From: Rhodospirillaceae bacterium
GTDB taxonomy: Bacteria; Pseudomonadota; Alphaproteobacteria; Bin65
Length of the DNA stretch: 64,000 bases
Reading direction: 5' to 3'
Assembly (NCBI GenBank): GCA_028819475.1
Contig: JAPPLJ010000041.1
Coordinates: 43,698-107,697 of the forward strand
A program made the position numbers and the translations under genes. A model generated the notes under the pieces. It did not search any database. It was not told where the DNA came from and saw nothing but the letters and a program-made list of their open reading frames with translations. Positions within the stretch are counted from its first letter, which is position 1. Every line of letters begins with the position of its first letter. Of the stretch, positions 34,922-44,032 are shown in pieces.

Positions 34922-36967
34922 ATGACCGTTAGCGCCAGGCCAGTGCCGAAAGTCGATCCGATCGAACTCGAGATCATCCAGGAGGCGATGATCTCGATCG
35001 TCCGCGAGATGCGGGTCAATCTCGTGGCGACCGCCTATTCCTCGATCATCTACGAGGCCTACGACTTTTCCTGCGTCCTGATCGACGGGACGGGCCAGAT
35101 CGTGGCGCTGGCCGAGGACAACCCGTCCCACATCTTCCCGGTGCCCTGGTCGGTCAGGCAGATGTTCGACACTTTCGGGGACGACATACGGCCGGGCGAC
35201 GTTTTCCTGCACAACGACCCCTATACCGGCGGCACCCACCTCAACGACATCGCCATGATGTTTCCGGTCTTTGCCGAGGGGCGGCTGGTGCTGTTTCCGT
35301 GCGTGCGCGCCCACTGGGGCGATGTCGGCGGCACGACGCCGGGCAGCATCTCGGGCAAGTCGACGGAGATTTTCCACGACGGGGTGCGCCTGCCGATCGT
35401 GAAGATCGCGAGCGGTGGCGAACTCAACCGGGGCCTGTTCGACGTGATGATGGCCAACATGCGCGTGCCGCGCGAGCGACGCGGCGATTTCATGTCGACC
35501 TGGGGCACCTGCCAAGTCGCCGAACGGCGCATCGCCGAGTTGTTCGAACGGTATGGCGTCGCAACGATCGAGGGCGCCATCGCCGAGCTGATCGACCGGG
35601 CCGAGCGCAGAACGCGGCAGCGGATCGAGGCGCTGGCCGACCGGGAGTATTTCTACGAACACTATCTGGACCCGGTCGGCGCCGACGCAGAACCCGTGAT
35701 CGCGAAAGCGCGAATCCGCATCGAAGGGAGCGACCTCGCGGTCGACTTCACCGGATCCTCGGGACAGACCCGGGCGGCCATGAATGCCGGCCCTGCCGTC
35801 GCCGCGACCGGCGCGTTTATCGTGCTCAAGGCGTTCCTGGACCCTGCCCAGCCCATCAACCACGGGAATTTCCGGCCGATATCCATCACGGCACCCGAAG
35901 GCTCCTTTTTCAACGCGCGCTATCCCGCGTCCTGCGCCGGCTCGTCCGAAGTCCGGCACGCGGCGATATCGGCGGTTCTCGGCGCGATGTCCCAGGCGAT
36001 GCCGGAGCGCATGGCCGGGGACATCAAGGGCACCTCCAACCACATTTACATCGGCGGCAAGGACCCGGAGCGGCCGGAACCCTTCATCTTCTACGAATAT
36101 CCCGCAGGCGGCACGGGCGCGACCGCCGAAGGCGATGGCGGCGACGCGCTGCGCAATTTCGCGGAAGGGGATTTCGCGTCCATTCAGTCGGTCGAGTCGA
36201 TCGAGCACGAGAGCCCGCTGCGCGTCGAGCACTGCGAAATCCGGCGCGATTCCGGCGGCGCCGGGCGGCACCGCGGCGGCTGCGGCCTGCGCCGGGACGT
36301 GCGCGTGCTGGTCGACGAAGCCCTGCTCTCCGTTTCGTCCAACAAGAACATTCTCCCGCCCTTCGGAGTCGCGGCGGGATGGCCGGGCGCGCCCAACAAT
36401 TTTTCGGTGATCCGCAACGGCGCGGAACTGGCGCCTTCCGATACACCGGGGCAGGTTCAGGGCTTTCCCCTGCGGCGCGGCGACATCGTCGTCATGCGCA
36501 GCTCCGGCGGCGGCGGTTTCGGCGATCCCCTGGAACGGGAGCCGTCGCGCGTCCTCGCGGATATCGCGGAAGGCCGGCTTTCCGCGGAAGCGGCGCGGCG
36601 CGTCTACGGCGTTGTCGCCGACACCGGGAAAATCGATACCGAGGCCACCACGGCGCTGCGGGCGGGAATGAAGGCGGAGCGGCGGCGGCTGGCCGCCGAT
36701 CCTGTGCCGGGTCCGCCGCCAGCCGGCAAAAGGTGGTGCGAACTCGCAAGCGGAACGATCGCCCGGCTCGGCCTGAGGGAAGGCGGGGCTCATGAAATCC
36801 TCGATGCGGGCGGTCCGGGTCTGCGGATCTGGATCCGCGGCGGCGAGGGGATCGACGAGGATACGCTCAGGCTGCCGGAGCGCCTCTGCCGGGCCCTGAA
36901 CCTGCGCCGGGGCGACGGCGTCGCCCTGCGCCCGCTTACGGAACCGCCGGGCGCCGGAACGCCATGA
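34922..36967 (+). CDS. hyuB: Hydantoinase/oxoprolinase B-family subunit with C-terminal extension (module 2)
   Basis: A 681-residue protein from ATG 34922. DPIELEIIQEAMISIVREMRVNLVATAYSSIIYEAYDFSCVLID starts the HyuB fold; LHNDPYTGGTHLNDIAMM and the GGGGFGDPLEREPSRVLADI end it near residue 540. A further ~140 residues follow (ending RPLTEPPGAGTP) that module 1 lacks. Acetophenone carboxylase-type and related complexes have extra small subunits, and the tail might play that part; this is speculation. Coupled to the next gene by ATGA. Confidence 0.9.
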   Translation: MTVSARPVPKVDPIELEIIQEAMISIVREMRVNLVATAYSSIIYEAYDFSCVLIDGTGQIVALAEDNPSHIFPVPWSVRQMFDTFGDDIRPGDVFLHNDPYTGGTHLNDIAMMFPVFAEGRLVLFPCVRAHWGDVGGTTPGSISGKSTEIFHDGVRLPIVKIASGGELNRGLFDVMMANMRVPRERRGDFMSTWGTCQVAERRIAELFERYGVATIEGAIAELIDRAERRTRQRIEALADREYFYEHYLDPVGADAEPVIAKARIRIEGSDLAVDFTGSSGQTRAAMNAGPAVAATGAFIVLKAFLDPAQPINHGNFRPISITAPEGSFFNARYPASCAGSSEVRHAAISAVLGAMSQAMPERMAGDIKGTSNHIYIGGKDPERPEPFIFYEYPAGGTGATAEGDGGDALRNFAEGDFASIQSVESIEHESPLRVEHCEIRRDSGGAGRHRGGCGLRRDVRVLVDEALLSVSSNKNILPPFGVAAGWPGAPNNFSVIRNGAELAPSDTPGQVQGFPLRRGDIVVMRSSGGGGFGDPLEREPSRVLADIAEGRLSAEAARRVYGVVADTGKIDTEATTALRAGMKAERRRLAADPVPGPPPAGKRWCELASGTIARLGLREGGAHEILDAGGPGLRIWIRGGEGIDEDTLRLPERLCRALNLRRGDGVALRPLTEPPGAGTP

Positions 36968-38250
36968 CCGGACCGTCGGACCAGCGCAACCTGATCGAGA
37001 CCGCCGCACGCATCTTTCCGGGCGGCGTGCTGAGCCGGCACAAGCTCGACGACGATCGTCAGCTCGTCTTCGTGTCGGGCCGGGGGGCGCATGTCACCGA
37101 TGCCGCCGGCCGGGAATTCGTCGACTTTACCTGCGCGGGTGGGGCCGTGCTGCTCGGCTACGATCATCCGGGCGTACTGGCGGCGCTCGACGCCCAGGCC
37201 CGGCGCGGCACGCATTTCTTCGGACTGCTCAACGAGCCGGCGATCCGCTATGGCGCCGAGCTCCTCGACGTGCTGCCCGTCGGCGGGCAGATCCGGTTCT
37301 GCTGCTCGGGCGCCGAGGCCACGTTCAACGCAATCCGGCTTGCCCGCGCCTGGACCGGCCGCAACAGGATCCTGAAGTTCGAGGGCGCCTATCACGGCCA
37401 TCACGACTACGGCATGTGGAGCTACAACCGCTTCGGCGGCGACGCCTTCTCGCCGGTTCCGAACTCGGCCGGCATGGCCGCCGGGATCGCCGCCGATATC
37501 CTGATCGCGCCCTACAACGACCTCGCCGCGGCGGAGGACGTGTTCCGGAGCGAAGGTTCGGCGATCGCCGCCGTGATCATGGAGCCCGTGCAGCGCATGA
37601 CGGCGCCGGCACCGGGCTATCTCGAGCGGCTGCGGGACCTCGCCTCGGAAAACGGCGCTGTCCTGATCTTCGACGAGACCGTTACCGGATTCCGCCTCGC
37701 CCTTGGCGGCGCTCAGGAGTGTTTCGGCGTGTTGCCCGACCTCGCGGTCTACGGCAAGTCGCTGGGCGGCGGCCTGCCGCTCGCGGCGGTCGCCGGCGAT
37801 CCGGAAATCATGGCGCTGGCGTCGGTCGAGGCCTGGCAGAACGATCCCAGGGGCGTCTTCTTCTCCGGCACGCTGTTCGGCAATCCGATGGCCTGCGCCG
37901 CCGGGCGGGCGTTCCTCGAAGCGTTGCGGAAGCCGGACGCATTTCCGCCTTTCCTGGCCCGCGCAGAAGCCCTCAAATCCGGCCTCGCCCGGATCCTCCG
38001 CAAGCATGGGGTCGAGGCGCACGTCATCGGCGAGGGGCCGTTGTGGCGACTCTATTTCGGCGATCCGGACCGGATTCACGACGTCCGGGCGACCTCCGAC
38101 AAGGACCGCCAACGCGCCTTCGATCTCGGCCTGCTCGATTCCGGCATCTTCGTGCGGCCCGGCGGCGGCCACTATTTCTCGATGGCCCACACGGACGAAG
38201 ACGTCGAAGCGGTCCTGCGCGCCGCGGACCGGATCGCAGCGCGGCTCTAG
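36964..38250 (+). CDS. Class III aminotransferase, glutamate-1-semialdehyde aminotransferase-like (module 2)
   Basis: A 428-residue paralogue of the enzyme at 28895. Both open with the same pattern (ARIFPGGVLSRH here, ERVLPGGVLGRH there) and share KFEGAYHGHHDYGMW, IFDETVTGFRLALGG and the PLP Lys in LAVYGKSLGGGLPLAAVAGD. It overlaps hyuB by four bases and precedes hyuA by 12, so the three products are probably made together. Likely an aminotransferase or aminomutase on a semialdehyde or beta-amino acid. Confidence 0.88.
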   Translation: MTGPSDQRNLIETAARIFPGGVLSRHKLDDDRQLVFVSGRGAHVTDAAGREFVDFTCAGGAVLLGYDHPGVLAALDAQARRGTHFFGLLNEPAIRYGAELLDVLPVGGQIRFCCSGAEATFNAIRLARAWTGRNRILKFEGAYHGHHDYGMWSYNRFGGDAFSPVPNSAGMAAGIAADILIAPYNDLAAAEDVFRSEGSAIAAVIMEPVQRMTAPAPGYLERLRDLASENGAVLIFDETVTGFRLALGGAQECFGVLPDLAVYGKSLGGGLPLAAVAGDPEIMALASVEAWQNDPRGVFFSGTLFGNPMACAAGRAFLEALRKPDAFPPFLARAEALKSGLARILRKHGVEAHVIGEGPLWRLYFGDPDRIHDVRATSDKDRQRAFDLGLLDSGIFVRPGGGHYFSMAHTDEDVEAVLRAADRIAARL

Positions 38251-38262
38251 GACCGACAGCGC

Positions 38263-40284
38263 ATGGCGATTGCGGTCGGCATCGACATCGGCGGGACCTT
38301 CACGGACGTCATCGCCCTCGATCTGGATACCGGCGACGTGCGCGCCGCAAAATCGCTCACGAGCTACGGCGACGAGACCAGGGCCCTGCTGGAAGGCCTG
38401 CGGGACGTCGGCGTTCCCTTTGGGGAAATCGACCGCCTGGTGCATGGCACGACCATCGGCACCAACGCCATCCTGGAGCGCCGGGGTGCGCGGACGGCCC
38501 TGCTGGTTACGCAGGGCTTCCGCGACCTGCTGGTCATCGGCCGGACGCGGCGCATGGCGCCGAACACCCTGTTCGACCTGACCTTCCAGCGGCCGGAGCC
38601 GCTGGTCCCGCGGGCGCGGCGTTTCGATGTCGAAGAACGGGTCGGCGCCTCAGGCGAGACCGTCCGGCCTCTCGACGACGACGCGCTCGCAGCCGTTCTG
38701 GAAGATCTTCGACATCAGAACGTCGAGTCGGTCGCGGTGTGCTACCTCCACGCCTACGCAGCGCCGGGGCACGAGCTGGAAACGCGTGCGGCGATCCGGG
38801 AGAAGCTGCCCGGGATCCCGGTGTCGCTGTCCCATGAAGTCGTGCCCGAATACCGCGAATACGAGCGGCTGAGCACTACGGTCCTGAACGCCTACATCGC
38901 CCCGGCGCTCGAAGACTATCTGGCAAGGCTCGAAAGCGTCCTGCGGGGTGAGGGCATCCGGGGCGCTCTCTTCATCATGGCTTCGAGCGGCGGCGTCCTT
39001 TCGCTGGACCGGGCGCGCCTCTTCCCCGTGACCACGGTTCTATCCGGACCGGCCGGAGGCGTTGTGGCTGCCGTGCAGTCGGCCGCGGCGGCGGGCGCGC
39101 GCGACCTCATCACTTGCGACATGGGCGGTACAAGCACAGATGTCAGCATGATCCGCGACCTGACGCCGACCGTGAAAAAGGACGGCGTCATTGCCGGAAT
39201 GCCGATAAAATCGACCCAAATCGACATCAGCACGGTCGGAGCCGGCGGCGGCAGCATCGCCTGGGTCAGCGAAGAGGGCCAGCTTCATGTCGGCCCGAGG
39301 AGCGCCGGCTCGCGTCCGGGACCGATCTGCTACGGCCTAGGCGGAACCGAACCGACGATCACGGATGCCAATCTCGTCCTCGGCCGCCTGACCCTCGGCC
39401 GTAAGCTCGGCGGCCGGATCGAACCTTCGACGGAACAGGTCGTACCGGTACTCGACGCCCTGGCGCGCCGCATCGGCGTCGAGAGCCGGGAGCGCATGGC
39501 CGACGGCATCATCCGCATTGCCGTCGCGAAGATGGTTGCCTCGATCCGGGAAATCTCGGTCGCCCGCGGCCACGATCCGCGCCGCTGCGCGCTGGTTGCC
39601 TTCGGCGGGGCGGGTCCGATGCATGCCACCCAGGTCGCCGAAGCCCTGGCCATCCCCAGGGTGATCGTCCCGCCGCACGCGGGGAACCTTTCGGCGCTCG
39701 GCCTGGTCTCCGCCGATCTGCGTATCGACCTGAGCGAGACCGTGCTCCTGCCGAACGAAGCGGCAAGCATGGGATCCGCGGAAGGTGCCTTTGCACGGCT
39801 GGAGGAAACCGGCCGCGACCGATTCGCCGAGGAAGGTTTCGCCCGTGGCGGGATCATCGTCGAACGGGTGGCCGAGATGCGCTACGTCGGCCAGGCGCAC
39901 GAGCTCGCCATCCCGGTGGCCGGCAAACCGGACCCGGCCGGCCTCGCCGATGCCTTCAACGCGAGCTACGAACGGGCCTACGGCCATTGCAATCGGGACG
40001 AGGCGATCGAGATCGTCAACCTGCGCCTGGCCGCCATCGTGCCGGTCCAGCGGCCACGGCTGCAGGCGCGGGAAGAGACGGACGGCAGAACGGACGAACG
40101 CGATGTCTGGTTCCGGGACGGTTTCCGGCCGACGCGAGTCTTCGAACGATACCGGCTTCCGATCGGCGCCTGGACCGAGGGACCGGCGATCGTCGAGGAA
40201 GCGGGCGCCACGACCGTCGTGTTCCCCGATTGGCGGATGCGCCGGGACGAGCACGACAATCTGAGCCTCGAACGCATCGGTTGA
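38263..40284 (+). CDS. hyuA: Hydantoinase/oxoprolinase A-family subunit (module 2)
   Basis: A 673-residue ATP-binding subunit with VGIDIGGTFTDVIALD, HGTTIGTNAILERRGARTALL, ITCDMGGTSTDVSMI, ISTVGAGGGSIAWVSE and VAFGGAGPMHATQVAEAL. The set of ASKHA-fold motifs is complete. It ends the module 2 operon; a structured leader and ABC transporter genes follow after 219 bases. Confidence 0.92.
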   Translation: MAIAVGIDIGGTFTDVIALDLDTGDVRAAKSLTSYGDETRALLEGLRDVGVPFGEIDRLVHGTTIGTNAILERRGARTALLVTQGFRDLLVIGRTRRMAPNTLFDLTFQRPEPLVPRARRFDVEERVGASGETVRPLDDDALAAVLEDLRHQNVESVAVCYLHAYAAPGHELETRAAIREKLPGIPVSLSHEVVPEYREYERLSTTVLNAYIAPALEDYLARLESVLRGEGIRGALFIMASSGGVLSLDRARLFPVTTVLSGPAGGVVAAVQSAAAAGARDLITCDMGGTSTDVSMIRDLTPTVKKDGVIAGMPIKSTQIDISTVGAGGGSIAWVSEEGQLHVGPRSAGSRPGPICYGLGGTEPTITDANLVLGRLTLGRKLGGRIEPSTEQVVPVLDALARRIGVESRERMADGIIRIAVAKMVASIREISVARGHDPRRCALVAFGGAGPMHATQVAEALAIPRVIVPPHAGNLSALGLVSADLRIDLSETVLLPNEAASMGSAEGAFARLEETGRDRFAEEGFARGGIIVERVAEMRYVGQAHELAIPVAGKPDPAGLADAFNASYERAYGHCNRDEAIEIVNLRLAAIVPVQRPRLQAREETDGRTDERDVWFRDGFRPTRVFERYRLPIGAWTEGPAIVEEAGATTVVFPDWRMRRDEHDNLSLERIG

Positions 40285-40316
40285 ACCGGCCCGCTCCCGC
40301 CCGTCCGGCGCCTTTG

Positions 40317-40344
40317 TTGACAGGTCAACGCCGCGTGGTACGCT
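40317..40344 (+). promoter_or_regulatory. Candidate promoter for the NMT1-type ABC operon
   Basis: A perfect TTGACA (40317-40322), 16 bases, then TACGCT (40339-40344). The -35 is strong, the -10 poor. It would give a leader of about 150 bases that contains both hairpins described separately. Confidence 0.4.
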
Positions 40345-40383
40345 TCGCCCAGTGCAAAAAAGAGGGCGGCTCCCATCCCATAC

Positions 40384-40427
40384 GGCCATTGGGGTGTCGC
40401 TATTGGATTTGTTGCACTCCAATGGCC
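40384..40427 (+). promoter_or_regulatory. Leader hairpin 1: 13-bp inverted repeat
   Basis: GGCCATTGGGGTG (40384-40396) and CACTCCAATGGCC (40415-40427) pair over 13 positions, with the single DNA mismatch a G-U pair in RNA; the loop is 18 bases. It lies in the leader of the NMT1-type binding protein gene. It could be an RNA element or a large operator palindrome. I do not recognise it as a known riboswitch class. Confidence 0.6.
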
Positions 40428-40467
40428 ACGGGCGATGGACAGACCGTCCCCAATTTGAACGTAGGGA

Positions 40468-40487
40468 AGCGTCCGGGAACGGACGCT
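40468..40487 (+). promoter_or_regulatory. Leader hairpin 2 directly before the ribosome site
   Basis: AGCGTCCG-GGAA-CGGACGCT, an 8-bp perfect stem with a GGAA (GNRA) tetraloop, ends two bases before the ribosome site GAGGAGG (40490-40496) of the gene at 40504. Its position fits a role in translation control together with hairpin 1. Confidence 0.6.
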
Positions 40488-40503
40488 GTGAGGAGGGATT
40501 GGA

Positions 40504-41487
40504 ATGTCTATTGTAATTCGCTGGTTTACCGGCCTCGTGGTGCTCGCCATTGCATCGGGCGCCTATGCCGCGCCCAAGAAGACGGACTGGACCATTTCTT
40601 CGGGTAGCGATCCGTCCGGGCCGTTTCAGGTCATTGCCGACGCCATGGGCTTTTTCAAGAAGCAGGGCCTCAACGTTACGGTCAAGATATACTCATCGGC
40701 GACCCGCGGCTTCCGTGGGATGCTCGCCGGCGAGAACGACATGGCGAACTCTGGTTCGTTCGCGCCCGTCAGCACGCTGGCGCAAGGGTCGAAGAAGTTC
40801 AAGATCGTCGGCTCGACCCGGAACAGCCAGAGCGGCTTCACGGCCATCGTCGTACGGCCGGGAATCATGGATGCCAAGGGCCTCGAGGGCGCCAAGGTCG
40901 GCATCGCGCGGGGCAGCCCGTCGTCCCACATGTGGTTCGACAAATACGCTGCCAAGAACGGCCTGAAGAAGTTCGAGCGCCTCTGGCTGCAGCCTTCGGA
41001 ACAGCTGATTGCGTTCAGCAAGGGCGAGATCGACGCGGTCTCGATCTGGTTTCCGTGGGCCGGCCGGGCCGCCGGCGTCCTCAAGGGTGCCAAGATACTG
41101 GCGCGGGACAAGGATATCGGCTTCGTCAACGACACGCCGATCACCTTCAGCGCCGGCCTGCTGGCGGACCGAGATGCGGCGCTGGGCATCATGAAGGGGA
41201 TGGTCATGGCGAGCGAGTACCTCGATGCCAATCCGGACGAATCGGCCAAGATCGTCAGCAAGGCGTTCAATATCGATCTGAAGGTCACCAAGGCGATCTC
41301 GAAGACGATCAGCCTGAAGGTCCAGTTCTCGGACGTCACGACCGCCGACCTGTGCCAGTCGCTGAACTTCCTCAAGGGTCTCGGCAAGGTCAAGGGCCAG
41401 CCCGACTGGAAGACGGGGCTCGATTCGAGCATCTTGAAGGCGGTCGCTCCGGAGCGCGTCACCGCGAAATCGTTGCCGAACTGCTAG
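40504..41487 (+). CDS. NMT1/SsuA-like ABC transporter substrate-binding protein
   Basis: A 327-residue periplasmic binding protein with signal peptide WFTGLVVLAIASGAYA. GPFQVIADAMGFFKKQGLNVTVKIYSSATRGFRGMLAGENDMANSG and LEGAKVGIARGSPSSHMWFDKYA match the taurine/nitrate/NMT1 family, whose members carry sulfonates, pyrimidine precursors, guanidine-like and other small organic molecules. Good ribosome site and structured leader. It is the first gene of a four-gene transporter operon next to module 2. Confidence 0.9.
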   Translation: MSIVIRWFTGLVVLAIASGAYAAPKKTDWTISSGSDPSGPFQVIADAMGFFKKQGLNVTVKIYSSATRGFRGMLAGENDMANSGSFAPVSTLAQGSKKFKIVGSTRNSQSGFTAIVVRPGIMDAKGLEGAKVGIARGSPSSHMWFDKYAAKNGLKKFERLWLQPSEQLIAFSKGEIDAVSIWFPWAGRAAGVLKGAKILARDKDIGFVNDTPITFSAGLLADRDAALGIMKGMVMASEYLDANPDESAKIVSKAFNIDLKVTKAISKTISLKVQFSDVTTADLCQSLNFLKGLGKVKGQPDWKTGLDSSILKAVAPERVTAKSLPNC

Positions 41488-41499
41488 CAGTCGGTGCGT

Positions 41500-42279
41500 A
41501 TGCACGCGGCGGAGTTCATCGGGGTAAAGAAGCAATTCGGCGGGCGGGGACAGGATCCCAGCCCGCCGGCCCTCGAGAATTTCGAAGTCACGATTCGCGA
41601 GCGGGAGTTTTTCTGCCTGCTCGGCCCGAGTGGCTGTGGCAAGACCACGGCGCTCACGCTGCTGGCGGGCTTCGAAATGCCGACCTCGGGGCAGGCGCTG
41701 CACCGCGGCCAGCCGGTGCGCGGCCCGAGCGCCGACCGCGGCGTCGTCTTCCAGGGCGACGATTCCCTGATGCCCTGGCTGACCGCGCGGGACAACGTCC
41801 TGCTCGGGCCGAGGATACAGGGCCTGGAAAAAGCCGAGCAGGGCGAAATCGCCGAACGCCTGCTCAAGCTGGTCGGCCTCGACGGCCACGGCCACAAATA
41901 CCCGCGCGAACTGTCCGGCGGCATGAAGCAGCGCATCCAGATCGCGCGGGTGCTGGCGACCGAGCCGGACATGCTGCTGATGGACGAGCCGTTCGCCGCC
42001 CTGGATGCCCAGACCCGGGGCCAGATGCAGGACGAGCTGACCCGCATCTGGAGCTCGAGCCGGCGCACCGTGCTCTTCATCACCCATGACGTGGTCGAGG
42101 CGCTGATCCTGGGCGACCGGGTCGGCGTCATGCACGCCGGGCCGCGCTCGTCGATCCGGGAGATCTTCCCGATCGACCTGCCGCGCCCGCGCGACCGCAC
42201 CGATCCGGAGTTGCTGAAGATCTACCGGAGAATTCAGGAGATCCTTGCCGAAGAAGTCCAGAGGAGCCGCGCGGAATGA
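41500..42279 (+). CDS. ABC transporter ATP-binding protein (nitrate/sulfonate/taurine type)
   Basis: 259 residues from ATG 41500 (GTG 41494 also possible). Walker A LLGPSGCGKTTALTLL, signature LSGGMKQRIQIARVL, Walker B MLLMDEPFAALDAQTR and the H-loop FITHDVVEAL are all intact. The energy-supplying subunit for the two permeases that follow; ATGA overlap with the first of them. Confidence 0.93.
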   Translation: MHAAEFIGVKKQFGGRGQDPSPPALENFEVTIREREFFCLLGPSGCGKTTALTLLAGFEMPTSGQALHRGQPVRGPSADRGVVFQGDDSLMPWLTARDNVLLGPRIQGLEKAEQGEIAERLLKLVGLDGHGHKYPRELSGGMKQRIQIARVLATEPDMLLMDEPFAALDAQTRGQMQDELTRIWSSSRRTVLFITHDVVEALILGDRVGVMHAGPRSSIREIFPIDLPRPRDRTDPELLKIYRRIQEILAEEVQRSRAE

Positions 42280-43034
42280 AGCGGATCCTGCTGTATCGGG
42301 TGCTGCCCTATACGTTGACGGTCGTACTGCTGCTGAGCCTCTGGGAGATGGGCTCGCGGATGATCAATCCGCTGTTCTTTCCGCCCCTCGAGACCGTCGG
42401 CGAGTCATTTGTAAAAATGGCGACGGGCGATCTCTGGGCCCAGGTCCTGGTCAGTCTGCTGCGCATCTGGACCGGCTTTCTGCTCGGCAGTATGCTCGGC
42501 GTGCTGGTCGGCATCCTGATGGGCGGCCTGCCGCTGGCGCGGGGCATGCTCTACAGCGTCGTCGAGTTCTTCCGCTTCATCCCGCCGATCGCGATGATCG
42601 TGCTCGCCGTCTCGTGGTTCGGCACCGGCGACGTCGCCACCATCTTCCTGATCGTCTTCGCGACGGTGTTCATCGTAACGATCAACACCGAAGACGGCGT
42701 CTATCACGTCACCCGCAACCGGGTCCGGGCCGCCGAAAGCCTCGGTGCGAATACGGGTCAGGTCTTTCGCCTGGTCATCTTTCCCTCGACGCTGCCCCAT
42801 GCGCTCACCGGTATGCGGGTCGCCATGGGTAACGCCTTCTCGACCATCATTGCCGCCGAGATGATCGCGGCCGATTTCGGCCTCGGCTTCATGCTCCAGC
42901 AGGCGCGAGTCTTCCTCCAGACCGGCGATATCTTCGTCGGGCTGGTCGCGCTCGGCCTGCTTGGCTTTGCGACCGACCGCGTCTTCCGCATCCTGATCGA
43001 CCGCTGCGGCGGCGAATACGCCAGGGTCGGCTGA
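42276..43034 (+). CDS. ABC transporter permease (nitrate/sulfonate/taurine type), first copy
   Basis: 252 residues with about six hydrophobic helices and the coupling motif EAA-like stretch AAESLGANTGQVFRLVIFPSTLP, followed by ALTGMRVAMGNAFSTIIAAEMI. Operon position: overlaps the ATPase gene by four bases. A second, related permease follows, so the translocation path is probably a heterodimer. Confidence 0.92.
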   Translation: MKRILLYRVLPYTLTVVLLLSLWEMGSRMINPLFFPPLETVGESFVKMATGDLWAQVLVSLLRIWTGFLLGSMLGVLVGILMGGLPLARGMLYSVVEFFRFIPPIAMIVLAVSWFGTGDVATIFLIVFATVFIVTINTEDGVYHVTRNRVRAAESLGANTGQVFRLVIFPSTLPHALTGMRVAMGNAFSTIIAAEMIAADFGLGFMLQQARVFLQTGDIFVGLVALGLLGFATDRVFRILIDRCGGEYARVG

Positions 43035-43035
43035 C

Positions 43036-43854
43036 ATGGCCGTCACCCGCGCCTTCGACCTGCTTCTGGCGCCAAGCTGGCAGGCCAGCGAAATGGAGCG
43101 GCCGGGCGCCGTCGTCCTTCCGGTCACCGGCGCCGCCATCCTGATCGCGATCTGGGGCTTGGCGTCGCTGCGCTACGACGTGACCATCCTGCCGTCGCCC
43201 GGCCAGGCGCTGGAGGAGGGAATCGATCTGCTGGCCGGCGGCGAACTGGTCTTTCACGCGCTGGCAAGCTTGCAGCGGCTGTTGATCGGGTTCCTGATCG
43301 GCAGCGCGATCGCGATCCCGATCGGTTTTGCCATGGGCCTGTCGCCGTTTTTCCGGCGCATGATGGAGCCGATCACCGAGTTTTTCCGCTACATCCCGGC
43401 CATCGCCATGGTGGTCTTTGCGCTCATCTGGTTCGGCATCGGCGAAGCCTCGAAGGTCTTCCTGATCTTCTACAACACCTTCTTTTCCGTCGCGCTGGCG
43501 ACCGAAGCCGGCGTCAAGCACATCTCCCAGGTGCGGATCAACGCCGTGCGCAGCCTCGGCGCGAACCGCTGGCAGGTATTGCAGTTCGTTGTCGTGCCCT
43601 CGGTGGTGCCCTACGCCATTCAGGGCATGCGCATGGGCATGGGCCGCGCCTTCGCGACCATCATTTCGGCCGAGATCCTCGCCGCCAACTCGGGCCTCGG
43701 ATTCCTGATTTTCTCGTCGCGCGAATTCTCCAGGATGGACACGGTGATCGTGGCGATCGCCGTGCTCGGCGTCCTCGGCATCGTGATCGACCGCCTGTTC
43801 CGCCGCATGACCCGAGTGGTCGGCGGCAATTATCTGCCGAGCGAGATGGCCTGA
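43036..43854 (+). CDS. ABC transporter permease (nitrate/sulfonate/taurine type), second copy
   Basis: 272 residues with six hydrophobic helices; AVRSLGANRWQVLQFVVVPSVVPYAIQGMRMGMGRAFATIISAEIL is the coupling-helix block. It begins one base after the stop of the first permease and ends the operon. The AT-rich region that follows carries a weak hairpin with a T-run. Confidence 0.92.
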   Translation: MAVTRAFDLLLAPSWQASEMERPGAVVLPVTGAAILIAIWGLASLRYDVTILPSPGQALEEGIDLLAGGELVFHALASLQRLLIGFLIGSAIAIPIGFAMGLSPFFRRMMEPITEFFRYIPAIAMVVFALIWFGIGEASKVFLIFYNTFFSVALATEAGVKHISQVRINAVRSLGANRWQVLQFVVVPSVVPYAIQGMRMGMGRAFATIISAEILAANSGLGFLIFSSREFSRMDTVIVAIAVLGVLGIVIDRLFRRMTRVVGGNYLPSEMA

Positions 43855-43942
43855 GCACGGTCACGCCGGGGGTATGGCCAAATACGTCGCCGCTGCTCAC
43901 CGAATCGGTCTATACCTTTGTTCTTGTTTATTATTTCGTTAA

Positions 43943-43973
43943 TACAGTAAAAGCAGAAATAACTGTAATTTTT
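43943..43973 (+). terminator. Possible terminator after the ABC operon
   Basis: TACAGT and ACTGTA (43943-43948, 43962-43967) flank 13 bases and are followed by AATTTTT. The stem is short and AT-rich. It lies in an unusually AT-rich stretch (about 43905-43985) between convergent genes. Confidence 0.35.
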
Positions 43974-44032
43974 CAGAGATACCAATTGCCGCCCAATTGT
44001 GGCGCGATCCGACCCGGGAAGCAGTGCCGGAA

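Noticed and set aside
40345..40503. TPP or guanidine riboswitch for the NMT1-type operon
   Set aside because: The conserved sequences I recall for these classes are absent, and the loops are not ACGR tetraloops; kept only as an undefined structured leader.
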